Positions 21,030-32,535 of a stretch of 64,000 nt of DNA are shown piece after piece. This DNA is from Gnetum montanum (taxonomy: Eukaryota; Streptophyta; Gnetopsida; Gnetales; Gnetaceae), in assembly GCA_015680685.1 (NCBI GenBank), contig MNCI01001978.1:304179-368178 (forward strand). Reading direction: 5' to 3'. A program made the position numbers and the translations under genes. Position 1 is the stretch's first letter. Each line of letters starts with the position of its first letter. The notes beneath the pieces were generated by a model that did no database searches, was not told the origin of the DNA, and saw only the letters and a program-made list of their open reading frames with translations.

Positions 21030-21470
21030 TTTTACGCTCTACCACGCACGGCAGCTCGATGAGCGTAATAGGCTCCAGGACAGTTAGAGACAAATTTTGT
21101 CTAAGGACAAGTTTACGCTCCACCACACACGGCAGCGTGATGAGCATAATAAGCTCCAAAACAGAGGCAAAATCCAAAAAGGTACGACGAGTTGGCACTT
21201 TCTCTTACGGCGCATACATAAGTGTCCTTTACGCTCGTTACGCGGCGGTGCGTACCAGTGCGTGGGTCATGATTCAAGTTGCACGCTCCTTACGCTCCAC
21301 CACGCTCCACTGTGTGATAAGCGTAAGTTATGCATTATTTACGCTTTATCACGCGCAGTTGTGTGATGAACGTAAGTTGTACTTTGTTTACGCTTCACCA
21401 CGCACGGTTGCGTAGTGAGCGTACGTTACATTTACGCTTTGCTACGCACAACTGCGTGGTGAGCGTAAAA
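21030..21470 (+). repeat. U3 hairpin array in 5' LTR
   Basis: Six or seven imperfect inverted repeats of about 38 bp with TTTACGCT on the left and AGCGTAA on the right, and often CACGC facing GCGTG inside. They lie near 21030, 21108, 21288, 21338, 21387 and 21430. The matching set in the 3' LTR is at 23405-23850. Confidence 0.75.
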
Positions 21471-21706
21471 ACGATCTTGAATTCATTGTTTTTACGTCGC
21501 TCACACACGCAACACAAAGCGAATGAGCGCAAACGCAGCCGAGACACACCTATCATGGTCCTGATCTTTACACGCACAGCACGCAATTACACGCATAGCA
21601 CGCAAAAAAGCGTGTTGTGCGTAGTCGCAGTCCAACTTAAAAGAATCACGCCAACAGGATCCGCGACATTCGGGCCCACATCATCAGGGTTGCGCGTGTC
21701 GTGGCC

Positions 21707-21714
21707 TATAAATA
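21707..21714 (+). promoter_or_regulatory. TATA box of 5' LTR
   Basis: TATAAATA followed by CCCCGCC, conserved at the same place in the 3' LTR (24089-24096). It is the likely core promoter of the element, with the start about 30 bases downstream. Confidence 0.65.
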
Positions 21715-22329
21715 CCCCGCCTAACAAATACACAAAAAAGGGGGATTTTTCGAAGGGGGAAGAGCAAGTTAACAAGTTAACAAACCAGAGCACTAGAGCA
21801 CTTATCGCTTTTTGTTGGCAGCAGATCAAGAGGACAAGAGCATTTTCTGAACAAGGGAATACTTATCGCCTTGAACGGAGAAACAAGAGCAACCTCTTGG
21901 TAATCGCTGCAAACATTACCCTTTAGCAGAAATAGAACGCAGCACGCCTGAGTCCTAACAGCAGATCTACCCGAAGCAAAGAAGCAGAACGGGAATTGCA
22001 GAGTCGTCTCGCCCAGTTAGCAGGTTCTGTCGTTCAAAAGATCGACGGACTTCAGAGCTTGATCATTCCTGCACCTAAGCTTTGGGCCTACAAGGTAGAT
22101 CAGATTTCTATCCAGACAGTTTTCTTGTTGTTTTGTGCTCATTTTGTATCCAGTTGTTGGGGGCTTTCTCCCATTGTAACGTAATATACACGGAAGCATA
22201 CATCCGATCCAGCATTGAAACATAGATCTTTGATCTTTGCAAAATCCACTTGTTTTTCTCTCCCGATTGGCATCTTTATGGTGTTTTAGCGTTATCTTCG
22301 TAGCGATTTATCTACGTCGTTGTCTCCCC

Positions 22330-23154
22330 NNNNNNNNNNNNNNNNNNNNNNNNNNNNNNNNNNNNNNNNNNNNNNNNNNNNNNNNNNNNNNNNNNNNNNN
22401 NNNNNNNNNNNNNNNNNNNNNNNNNNNNNNNNNNNNNNNNNNNNNNNNNNNNNNNNNNNNNNNNNNNNNNNNNNNNNNNNNNNNNNNNNNNNNNNNNNNN
22501 NNNNNNNNNNNNNNNNNNNNNNNNNNNNNNNNNNNNNNNNNNNNNNNNNNNNNNNNNNNNNNNNNNNNNNNNNNNNNNNNNNNNNNNNNNNNNNNNNNNN
22601 NNNNNNNNNNNNNNNNNNNNNNNNNNNNNNNNNNNNNNNNNNNNNNNNNNNNNNNNNNNNNNNNNNNNNNNNNNNNNNNNNNNNNNNNNNNNNNNNNNNN
22701 NNNNNNNNNNNNNNNNNNNNNNNNNNNNNNNNNNNNNNNNNNNNNNNNNNNNNNNNNNNNNNNNNNNNNNNNNNNNNNNNNNNNNNNNNNNNNNNNNNNN
22801 NNNNNNNNNNNNNNNNNNNNNNNNNNNNNNNNNNNNNNNNNNNNNNNNNNNNNNNNNNNNNNNNNNNNNNNNNNNNNNNNNNNNNNNNNNNNNNNNNNNN
22901 NNNNNNNNNNNNNNNNNNNNNNNNNNNNNNNNNNNNNNNNNNNNNNNNNNNNNNNNNNNNNNNNNNNNNNNNNNNNNNNNNNNNNNNNNNNNNNNNNNNN
23001 NNNNNNNNNNNNNNNNNNNNNNNNNNNNNNNNNNNNNNNNNNNNNNNNNNNNNNNNNNNNNNNNNNNNNNNNNNNNNNNNNNNNNNNNNNNNNNNNNNNN
23101 NNNNNNNNNNNNNNNNNNNNNNNNNNNNNNNNNNNNNNNNNNNNNNNNNNNNNN
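22330..23154. other. Assembly gap (825 N)
   Basis: A run of N covering the end of the 5' LTR, the primer-binding site and most of the element interior. Its true length is unknown. Any reading frame drawn across it is meaningless. Confidence 0.99.
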
Positions 23155-23320
23155 AGTTATATCCTTCCTCTCATACTCGCCAGCCTTCCTTTTACGTAAA
23201 CAGAGCAAAACCTGAGTAGACATGGATGAACGTTGTTCTTGCTTCTACCAATCCGGTGTTTCGCATTCTTTGTCGACGTTTTTCGGGTAAGCCCTCTAAC
23301 CGTCAACAAAGAGGGGCCAT
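23155..23320 (+). other. Visible 3' end of element interior with candidate polypurine tract
   Basis: 166 bp with no recognisable protein. It ends CAACAAAGAGGGGCCAT directly before the LTR. The purine tract at about 23308-23316 would prime plus-strand synthesis. Confidence 0.55.
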
Positions 23321-24930
23321 TGAAACACCGTGAAAATTACGGGTCGGCCTCAGGCGAAGATTCGTAATTTGAGCGAGAACGCGCCTCGAATTTATCTAAG
23401 AACAAGTTTTACGCTCTACCACGCACGGCAGCGTGATGAGCGTAATAGGCTCCAGGACAGTTAGAGGCGAATTTTGTCTAAGGACAAGTTTACGCTCCAC
23501 CATGCACGGCAGCGTGATGAGCGTAATAAGCTCCAAAATAGAGGCAAAATCCAGAAAGGTACGACGAGTTGGCACTTTCTCTTGCGGCGCATACATAAGT
23601 GGCCTTTACGCTCGTTATGCGGCGGTGCGTACCAGTGCGTGGGTCATGATTCAAGTTGCACGCTCCTTACGCTCCACCACGCTCCGCTGCGTGATAAGCA
23701 TAAGTTATGCATTATTTACGCTTTATCACACGCAGTTGTGTGATGAACGTAAGTTGTACTTTGTTTACGCTTCACCATGCACGGTTGCGTAGTGAGCGTA
23801 CGTTACATTTACGCTTTGCTATGCACAGCTGCGTGGTGAGCGTAAAAACGATCTTGAATTCATTGTTTTTACGTCAGTGCGCTCACACACGCAACACAAA
23901 GCGAATGAGCGCAAACGCAGCCGAGACACACCTATCATGGTCCTGATCTTTACACGCACAGCACGCAATTACACACACAACATGCAAAAAAGCGTGTTGT
24001 GCGTAGTCGCAGTCCGACTTAAAAGAATCACGCCAACAGGATCCGCGACATTCGGGCCCACATCATCAGGGTTGCGCGTGTCGCGGCCTATAAATACCCC
24101 GCCTAACAAATACACCAAAAAAGGGGGATTTTTCGAAGGGGGAAGAGCAAGTTAACAAGTTAACAAACCAGAGCACCAGAGCACTTATCGCTTTTTGTTG
24201 GCAGCAGATCAAGAGGACAAGAGCATTTTCTGAACAAGGAAATACTTATTGCCTTGAATGGAGAAACAAGAGCAACCTCTTGGTAATCGCTGCAAACATT
24301 ACCCTTTAGCAGAAACAGAACGCAGCACGCCTGAGTCCTAACAGCAGATCTACCTGAAGCAAAGAAGCAGAACGGGAATTACAGAGTCGTCTCGCCCAGT
24401 TAGCAGGTTCTGTCGTTCAAAAGATTGACGGACTTCAGAGCTTGACCATTCCTGCACCTAAGCTTTGGGCCTACAAGGTAGATCAGATTTCTGGCTAGAC
24501 AGTTTTCTTGTTGTTTTGTGCTCATTTTGTATCCAGTTGTTGGGGGCTTTCTCCCATTGTAACGTAATATACACGGAAGCATACATCCGATCCAGCATTG
24601 AAACATAGATCTTTGATCTTTGCAAAATCCACTTGTTTTTCTCTCCCGATTGGCATCTTTCTGGTGTTTTAGCGTTATCTTCGTAGCGATTTATCTACGT
24701 CGTTGTCTCCCCATTTTACGATCTTTCGCAACAAATCACATCACGCAAACAAAAAAATCCGTAATCGTCACCACTTTTACTGACCCGTAAGTCCCTGTCT
24801 GATCGACAAGACCGTTCAGGGCACCGCGGATTTGTTTTTCTAGCTTAGCCCTCACGCGGATCCGTGGTTAAAGCTGTGTACATGGAATTTCAATCGGTAT
24901 TTCCAGCTGTCGACGTTTTCCGTCGTTACA
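23321..24930 (+). repeat. 3' LTR, complete, 1,610 bp
   Basis: It begins TGAAACACCGTG and ends TTCCGTCGTTACA, then the target duplication. It is the intact reference for this LTR family and contains the hairpin array (23405-23850) and a TATA box. Confidence 0.92.
24089..24096 (+). promoter_or_regulatory. TATA box of 3' LTR
   Basis: TATAAATACCCC, identical to that of the 5' LTR. It could drive readout into the neighbouring 15-bp array. Confidence 0.6.
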
Positions 24931-24935
24931 GAGAC
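24931..24935. repeat. Target-site duplication, right copy
   Basis: GAGAC, identical to 20939-20943. Confidence 0.88.
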
Positions 24936-27900
24936 CACTCTCAAGGAGGGTTTTCTCAATGAGGGCACTCCAAGGAGAATGCTATTGATGAGGGTGCTCT
25001 CAATGAGGGCACTCCAAGGAGAACGCTCTCAACGAGGGTGCTCCAGGGAGATCGTTGTCAATGAGGGTGGTCCAGGGAGAACGCTCCAGATGAGGGCATC
25101 CTCAAGGAGACCACTGTAAAGGAGGGCATTCTTAGGGAGGGTGCTCTTAGAAAGTCCACTCTCAAGGAGATCGCTCCCAATGAGGGCACTCTCAACGAGG
25201 TCTGCTCTCAAGGAGATCACTCCCAATGAGGGCATCCTTGGGGAGACCGCTCTCCATGAGGGTGCTCTCAACGAGGGCACTCTAGATGAATGCTCCTGAT
25301 GAGGGCATCCTCAAGGAGACCACTCTCAAGGAGGGCCATTCTCAGGGAGGGTGCTTAGGAAAACTACTCTTGAGGAGACCGCTCCCAATGAGAGTGATCT
25401 TAGAGAGATCACTCTCAAGGAGGGCGTTCCCCAGGGAGACCACTCTGAACGAGGGTGCTTGAGCAAGAATGCTCTCGATGAGGACGTCCTTAGGGAGACC
25501 GCTCTCAAGAAGGGTGTTCTCAGGGGGGCACTATTAGGAAAGGTGCTCTCCAAAACAATGCTCTCAAGGTGAAAACTTTCACGTGTGTAACACAAGGTGC
25601 TCACATGGAAAATTCTCTAAATGAGAATGCTCTCACGGAGAATGCTCTAATGGAGGATGCCCTCAGGGAGAATGCTCTCAGCAAGAAAACTCTCAAGGAT
25701 GACACTCTTCGATAGAACACTCTCAACGAGGGCACTCCAGGGAGAATGCTCACGATGAGGGTGTTATCAAGAAGAATGCTCTTCAAATGGCCGATCAAAT
25801 GAAGATCACTCCCGATGAGGGCGATCTCAATGGGGACGCTCTTGAGAAGGCCAAACTCACATAGAACGCTCTTAAGGAGAACACTCTCAAAGAGGGCCTC
25901 CCCAGCAACACCGATCTCAAGGAGGATGTTCTAATGGAGGTACCTCTCCAAGAGAACAATCTCAACAATGGCACTCTCGTAGAGAACACTCTCACGTGTA
26001 TAACAAAAAGTGATCTCAAGGAGGTTGTTGCATGGAGAACAATCCCAATGAAGGTGCTCTTGGGAGATCGCTCTCAATGAGGGTGGTCGAGGGAGAACGG
26101 TCCCAATGAGGGCATACTCAGGGAGACCACTCTCCATGAGGGCACTCTCAAGGAGGGCACTCCAGGGAGAATGCGCCCGATGAGGTAGTCATCAAGCAGA
26201 CTGCTCTCAAGGAGAGCCATTCTCAGGGAGGATGCTCTTAGGAAGAGCGCTCTCTAGGAGATCACTCCCAATGAGAGTGATCTCAGAGAGACCACTCTCA
26301 AGAAGGGTGTTCTCCAATGAGACTGCTCTCAATGAGGGTGCTCCAGGAAGAACGTTCTTGATGAGGACGTCCTCAAGGAGATCACTCTCAAGAAAGGCAT
26401 TCTCAAGGAGGGCACTTTTAGGAAAGGTGCTCTCAGAAACAATGCTCCCAAGGTGAAAAATCTCATGTGTGTAACGCAAGGTGCTCACATGGAGAACGCT
26501 CTAATGGAGACTGCTCTAACAGAGGATGCCCTCAGGGAGAATGCTCTCACAAAGATTACTCTAACGGATGCCCTCAGGAAGACTGCTCTTGCTAAGAACA
26601 CTCTCAAGGATGGCACTCTTCAACAGAATGCTCTCAACGAGGGCACTCTAGGGAGAACGCTCATGATGAGGGTGCACTAGGGAGACTGCTCTCAGGGAGG
26701 CCCGTTGTCATGGAGGGTGCTCTTAGGAAGACCGCTCTCCAGGAAACCACTCCCAATCATAGCGATCTTAGAGAGACCGCTCTCAAGGAGGGCATTCTCT
26801 AGGGAGACCACTTTGGATGAGGGTCCTCCAGGGAGAACACTCTCGATGAGGATGTCCTCAGGAAGACCAATCTCAAGAAGGGCATTCTCAGGGAGGGCAC
26901 TCTCAGGAAAGGTGCTCTCTGAAACAACACTCTCAAGGTGAAAACTCTTACATGTGTAATGCAAGGTGCTCATATGGAGAACGCTCTAAATGAGAATTTT
27001 CTCATAGGGACTACTGTAATGGAGGATGCCCTCAGGGAGAATGCTCTCAAGGACTGCACTCTTCGACAGAATGCTCTCAACGAGGACACTCCAAGGAGAA
27101 CACTCATGATGAGGGTACAATCAAGAAGAATGCTCTTCAGATGGCCACTCAAATGAAGACCGCTCATGATGAGGGCGCTCTCAATGAGGATGCTCTCGAG
27201 GAGGCCAAACTCATGTAGAATACTCTTAAGGAGGACACTCTCAAAGAGGGCGTCCCTAGCGACACCGATCTCAAGGAGGGTGTTCTAATGGAGGTAGCTC
27301 TACAAGAGAATAATCTCAACAATGGTGCTCTCATAGAGAACACTCTCATGTGTATAATGAAAAGTGATCTCAAGGAGGTCACTCCACTAACAACGCTCCT
27401 AATGACGGCGCTCTAGGGAGACCGCTCTCAATAAGGGCGGTCCAGGGAGAAACGTCCCAATGAGGGCATCCTTAGGGAGACTGCTCTCCATGAGGAAGCT
27501 CTCAATGAGGGTGCTTCAAAGGAACACTCCTGACGAGCATGTCCTCAGGGGGACCGCTCTGAAGGAGGGACATTCTCAGGGAGGGCACTCTTAGGAAGAC
27601 CACTCTCTAGGAGACCACTCCCAATGAGAGCAATCTCAGAGAGACCGCTCTCAAGGAGGGCATTCCCTAGGGAGACCACACTAAACGAGGGCACTCCAGG
27701 AAGAATGCTCTCAATGAGAACATCCTTAGGGAGACCACTCTCAAGAAGGGCATTCTCAAGGAGGGAACTGTTAGGAAAGGTGCTCTTTGAAACAACACTC
27801 TCAAGGTGAAAACTCTCACGTGCATAACACAAGGTGCTCACATGGAGAACTCTCTAAATGAGAGCACTCTCACAGAGAATGCCCTAATAGAGGATGCCCT

Positions 27901-28530
27901 CAGGGAGAACACCCTTGGCAAGAATGCTCTCAAGGATAGCACTCTTCAACAGAATGCTTTCAACGAGGGCACTCAAGGGAGAAACGCTCATGATGAGGGC
28001 GCTGTCAAGAAGAAGGCTCTTTAGATGGCCGCTCAAACGAAGACTGCTCCCAATGAGGATGCTCTCAATGAGGACACTCTTGAGGAGGACAAACTCACAT
28101 AGAATGATCTTAAGGAGGAAGCTCTCAAACAGGGCATCCCCAGTAACACCGATCTGAAGGAGGGTGTTCTAATGGAGGTAGCTCTCCAAGATAACAATCT
28201 CAACAATGGCGCTCTCGCAGAGAAAACTCTCATGTGTATAATGAAAAGTGATCTTAAGGAGGTCGCTCCAAGGAGAACGCTCCCAACGACGGCACTACAG
28301 GGAGGCCACTCTCAACAAGGCAGTCCAGGAAGAATGGTCCTGATAAGGGTGTCCTCAAGGAGACCGCTCTCCATTAGGGTGCTCTCAACAAGGGCACTCT
28401 AGGGAAAATGCTCCCGATGAGGTAGTCCTCAAGGGGACTGCTCTCAAGGAGAGCCATTCTTAGGGAGGGTGCTATTAGGAAGACTGCTCTCCAGGAGATC
28501 GCTTCGGATGAGAGTAAACTCAGAGATACC

Positions 28531-28910
28531 ACTCTCAAGGAGGGCATTCTCCAGGGAGACCACTCTCAATGAGGACGCTCCAGGGAGAATGCTCTCGATG
28601 AGGTCATCCTCAGGGAGACCGCTCTCCATGAGGGTGCTCTCAATGAGGGCACTCCAGGGAGAACACTCCCAATGAAGGTGTCCTCAATGAGATCACTCTC
28701 AAGGAGGGCATTCTCCAGGGAGACCACTCTCAATGAGGACGCTCCAGGGAGAATGCTCTCGATGAGGTCATCCTCAGGGAGACCGCTCTCCATGAGGGTG
28801 CTCTCAATGAGGGCACTTCAGGGAGAACACTCCCAATGAAGGTGTCCTCAATGAGATCACTCTCNCAGGGAGAACACTCCCAATGAAGGTGTCCTCAATG
28901 AGATCACTCT
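28531..28910. repeat. 164-bp local duplication next to a single N
   Basis: The block starting at 28531 is repeated from 28695 almost without change. About 44 bases (starting CAGGGAGAACACTCCCAATG) occur on both sides of the N at 28865. This looks like an assembly join or gap-filling overlap rather than biology. Confidence 0.7.
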
Positions 28911-29414
28911 CAAGGAGGGCATTCTTAGGGAGGGAGTTCTTAGGAAGATTGCTCTCAAGGAAAATTCTCCTGATGAGGGCGATCTCAGGGAGACTGCTTT
29001 CAAGGAGGACATTCTCCAAAGATACCACTCTAAATGAGGACGCTCCAGGGAGAATGCTCTCGATGAGGTCATCCTCAGGGAGATCGCTCTTAATAAGGAC
29101 GTTCTCAAGGAGGTCACTCTTAGGAAAGGTGCTCTCTGAAACAACCCTCCCAAGGTGAAAACTCTCATGTGCATAACGCAAGGTGCTCACATGGAGAACG
29201 CTCTCATGAAGACTGCTCTAACGAAGGATGCCCTCAGGAAGAACGCTCTCGGCAAGAACACTCTCAAGGATAGCACTCTTTGACAGAAAGCTCTCAACGA
29301 GGGCACTCCAAGGAGAACGCTCGTGATGAGGGCACTCTAAAGAAGAACGCTCTTTAGATGGCATTCTCAGGGATGGCGCTCTTAAGAAGGGTGTCCTCAA
29401 GGAGAGCGTTCTCA

Positions 29415-29600
29415 GCTTCTCAAGTGTGCGATATCATGGGCAGGGCAAGGCATCCCTGGGGGAGAAACCCACGTATCTCTCTATCACTACCATCGGTCAT
29501 CAACTCTACCTCCTCCTATATATGTTGATTGGACCAGTTTTAGCCATACCGTCCTGCACCCTTATAAATTTGGTCATGAAGGACAAGCTCAATGAGAGCG
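29415..29600 (+). repeat. TATA-core module 1 within the 15-bp array
   Basis: A non-repeat island with CAAGTGTGCGATATCATGGG, then CTATATATGTTGATTGGACC, AGCCATACCGTCCTGCACCC and TTATAAATTTGGTCATGA, after which the 15-bp units resume. It matches the modules at 32360 and 35171. Its second half matches the core repeated through the 29-bp array. Confidence 0.85.
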
Positions 29601-32359
29601 CTCTCCCTAAGAGCACTCTCACATGAATAGCGCAAGGTGCTCTTGGGAAGGGCATTCTCAAGGAGAATGCTCTCCAAAAGCGAGCTCTAATCAAGGGTGC
29701 TCTTAGGGAGGGCGCTATGATGGAGAACATTCTTAAGGAGGAGCCTATCAAGGAGGCCATCCTCAAGGAGACCGCTCCCAAGGAGGGCGGTCTCGGGGAG
29801 GGCACTCTTAGGAAGAGCGATCTCAAGGAGACCGCTATCAAGGAGGGTGTTCTCTTGGGAAACTGTTCTCAACCAAGGTGCTCTAGGGAGAATGCTCCTG
29901 ATGAGGGCATCCTCAAGGAGACTGCTCTCAAGGAGGGAATTCTCAGGGAGGGCACTCTTAGGAAGATCACTCTCAAGGGCACAGCTCCCGATGAGGGCCC
30001 TCTCCACGAGGGTGCTCTAGGGGAACACTCTTGACTAGGGCATCTGTAGGGAGACCGCTCTCAAGGAGGACCATCTCATGAAGGGCACCCTTAGGAAGAC
30101 CACTCTCTAGGAGACCACTCCTGATGGGAGCAATCTCAGAGAGACCACTCTTAAGGACGACATTCTCTAGAGAGACCGCTCTGGATGAGGGTGCTCCAGG
30201 GAGAACACTCTCGATGAGGATGTCCTCAGGGAGACTACTCTCAAGAAGGACGTTCTCAGGGAGGGCACTCATAGGAAAGGTGCTCTCCAAAAGAACACTC
30301 TCAAGGTGAAAACTCTCACGTGCATAACGCAAGGTGCTCACATGGAGAACGCTCTAAATGAGAATGCTCTCACAGAGACTACTCTAACGAAGGATGCCCT
30401 CAGGGGGAATGCTCTTAGCAAGAACACTCTCAAGGATGGCACTCTTTGATAGAATGCCTTAAATGAGGGCACCCCAGGGAGAACACTCATGATGAGGGTG
30501 TTATCAAGAAGAACGCTCTTTAGATGGCTGCTCAAATGAAGACCACTCCCGATGAGGGCGCTCTCAATGAGGACTCTCTCGAGGAGGTTAAACTCATGTA
30601 GAACACTCTTAAGGAGGACACTCTCAAAAAGGGCATCCCCAGCGACACTGATCTCAAGGAGGATGTTCTAATGGAGTTATCTCTCCAAGAGAACAATCTC
30701 AACAATGGCGATCTCGTAGAGAACACTCTCATGTCTATAACAAAAAGTGATCTCAAGGAGGTCACTCCACTGACAATGCTTCCAATGATGGTGCTCCAGG
30801 GAGATTGCTCTCAACAAGGGTAGTCTAGGGAGAACAAACCGATGAGGGCATCCTTAGGGAGACTACTCTGCATGAGGGCACTCTCAACAAGGGTGCTCCA
30901 GAGGAATGCTCCTGACGAGGGTGTCCTCAGGGGGACCGCTCTCAAGGAGGGCCGTTCTCAAGGAGGATGCTCTTAGGAAGACTGCTCTCTAGGAGACCGC
31001 TCCCGATGAGAACGATCTCAGAGAGACTGCTCTCAAGGAGGTAATTCCCCAGGGAGACCACACTAAATGAGGGCACTCTAGGGAGAATGCTCTCGACGAT
31101 GATGTCCTCAAGGAGACCGCTCTCAAGAAGGGCGTTCTTAGGGAGGGCACTCTTAGAAAAGGTGCTCTCCAAAACAATGCTCTCAAGGTGAAAAATCTCA
31201 CGTGCGTAACACAAGGTGCTCACATGGAGAATTCTCTAAATGAGAACACTCTCACAGAGACTGCTCTAATGGAGGATGCCCTTAGGAAGAATTCTCTTAG
31301 CAAGAACGCTCTCAAGAATAGCACTCTTCAACAGAACGCTCTAAATGAGGCCACTCAAGGGAGAACGCTCACGATGAGGGCACTATCAAGAAGAATGCTC
31401 TTCAGATGGCCGCTCAAACGAAGACCACTCCCGATGAGGGCACTCTCAATGATGATGCTCTTGAGGAGGCTGATCTCATGTAGAATGCTCTGAAGGAGGA
31501 CACTCTCAAAGAGGGCATCCACAGTGACACCGATCTCAAGGAGGGTGTTCTAATGGAAGTAGCTCTCCAAGATAACAATCTCAACAATGATGCTCTTGCA
31601 GAGAACACTCTCCCTTGCATAACGAAAAGTGATCTCAAGGAGGTCGCTCTAGGGAGAACGCTCCCAATGATGGTGCTCCAAGAAGACTACTCTCAACGAG
31701 GATGGTCTAGGGAGAATTCTCCCGATGAGGGCATCCTCAGGAAGACCGCTCTCCATGAGAGTGCTCTCAACGAGGGCACTCCAGAGAGAACACTCTCGAT
31801 GAAGGCATCCTCAGGGAGATTGCTCTCAAGGAGGGCATTCTTAGGAAGACCACTCTCAAGGAAAACACTCCCAATGAGGGTGATCTCAGGGAGAGCACTC
31901 TCAAGGAGGGAATTCTCCAAAGAGACCACTCTCAACGAGGGTGCTCTTGATGAGGACGTCCTTAGGGAGACTTATCTCAAGAAGGGCATTCTCAAGGAGG
32001 TCACTCTTAGGAAAGGTACTCTCCAAAACAATTCTCCCAAGGTAAAAACTCTCACATGCGTAATGCAAGGTGTTCACATGGAAAACGCTCTCATGGAAAC
32101 TGCTCTAACGGATGATGCCCTCAGGAAGAACACTCTCAAGGATGGCACTCTTCACTAGAACACTCTCATGGAGAGTTCTCTAACAAAGGATGCCCTCAGG
32201 AAGAACACTCTCAAGGAAGAAAATCTTCACCAAAATGCTCTCAACGAGGGCACTCCAGAGAGAATGCTCGCGATGAGGGCACTCTCAAGAAGAATGCTCT
32301 TCAAATGGCGTTCTCAGGGAGGGCACTCTCAAGAAGGGCATTTTCAAGGAGGGCATTCT

Positions 32360-32535
32360 CAGGTTCTCAAGTGTGCGATATCGTGGGCAGGGCAAGGCAT
32401 CCTTGGGGGAGAAACCCATGTATCACTCTTTCACTACCACCGGTCATCAACTCTACCTCCCCCTATATATGTTGATTGGGCCAGTTTCAGCCATACCATC
32501 CTACACCCTTATAAATTCGATCATGAAGGATGAGC
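32360..32535 (+). repeat. TATA-core module 2 within the 15-bp array
   Basis: The same island as at 29415-29600, about 2.95 kb further on, with CCTATATATGTTGATTGGGC and TTATAAATTCGATCATGA. Confidence 0.85.

Larger units (their letters stand above)
20944..22329 (+). repeat. 5' LTR, last about 220 bp in assembly gap
   Basis: It starts TGAAACACCGTG and matches 23321-24712 closely, with a few percent differences, mostly C/T or G/A. Against the complete 1,610-bp 3' copy, about 218 bp are missing into the N run. Confidence 0.88.
20944..24930 (+). mobile_element. LTR retrotransposon with short non-coding interior, part unsequenced
   Basis: Two direct LTR copies flank a short interior, with GAGAC on both sides. 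If the N run is correctly sized, the interior is only about 0.77 kb, of which 23155-23320 is visible and shows no gag or pol. The tract AAAGAGGGG lies just before the 3' LTR as a candidate polypurine tract. This fits a non-autonomous element (TRIM or LARD type) or a copy whose coding part was lost or not assembled. It is oriented plus by TATA, polypurine tract and LTR order. It is inserted in the 15-bp array. A second copy of the same LTR family begins at 63851 in reverse. Confidence 0.85.

Noticed and set aside
21330-21926. 198-codon plus-strand frame in the 5' LTR
   Set aside because: It crosses U3, the TATA box and the downstream region. The matching stretch of the 3' LTR is broken into shorter frames, and the peptide resembles no known family.
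22237-23223. Long open frames of about 300 codons on both strands
   Set aside because: They consist almost entirely of N; the frames are created by the gap.
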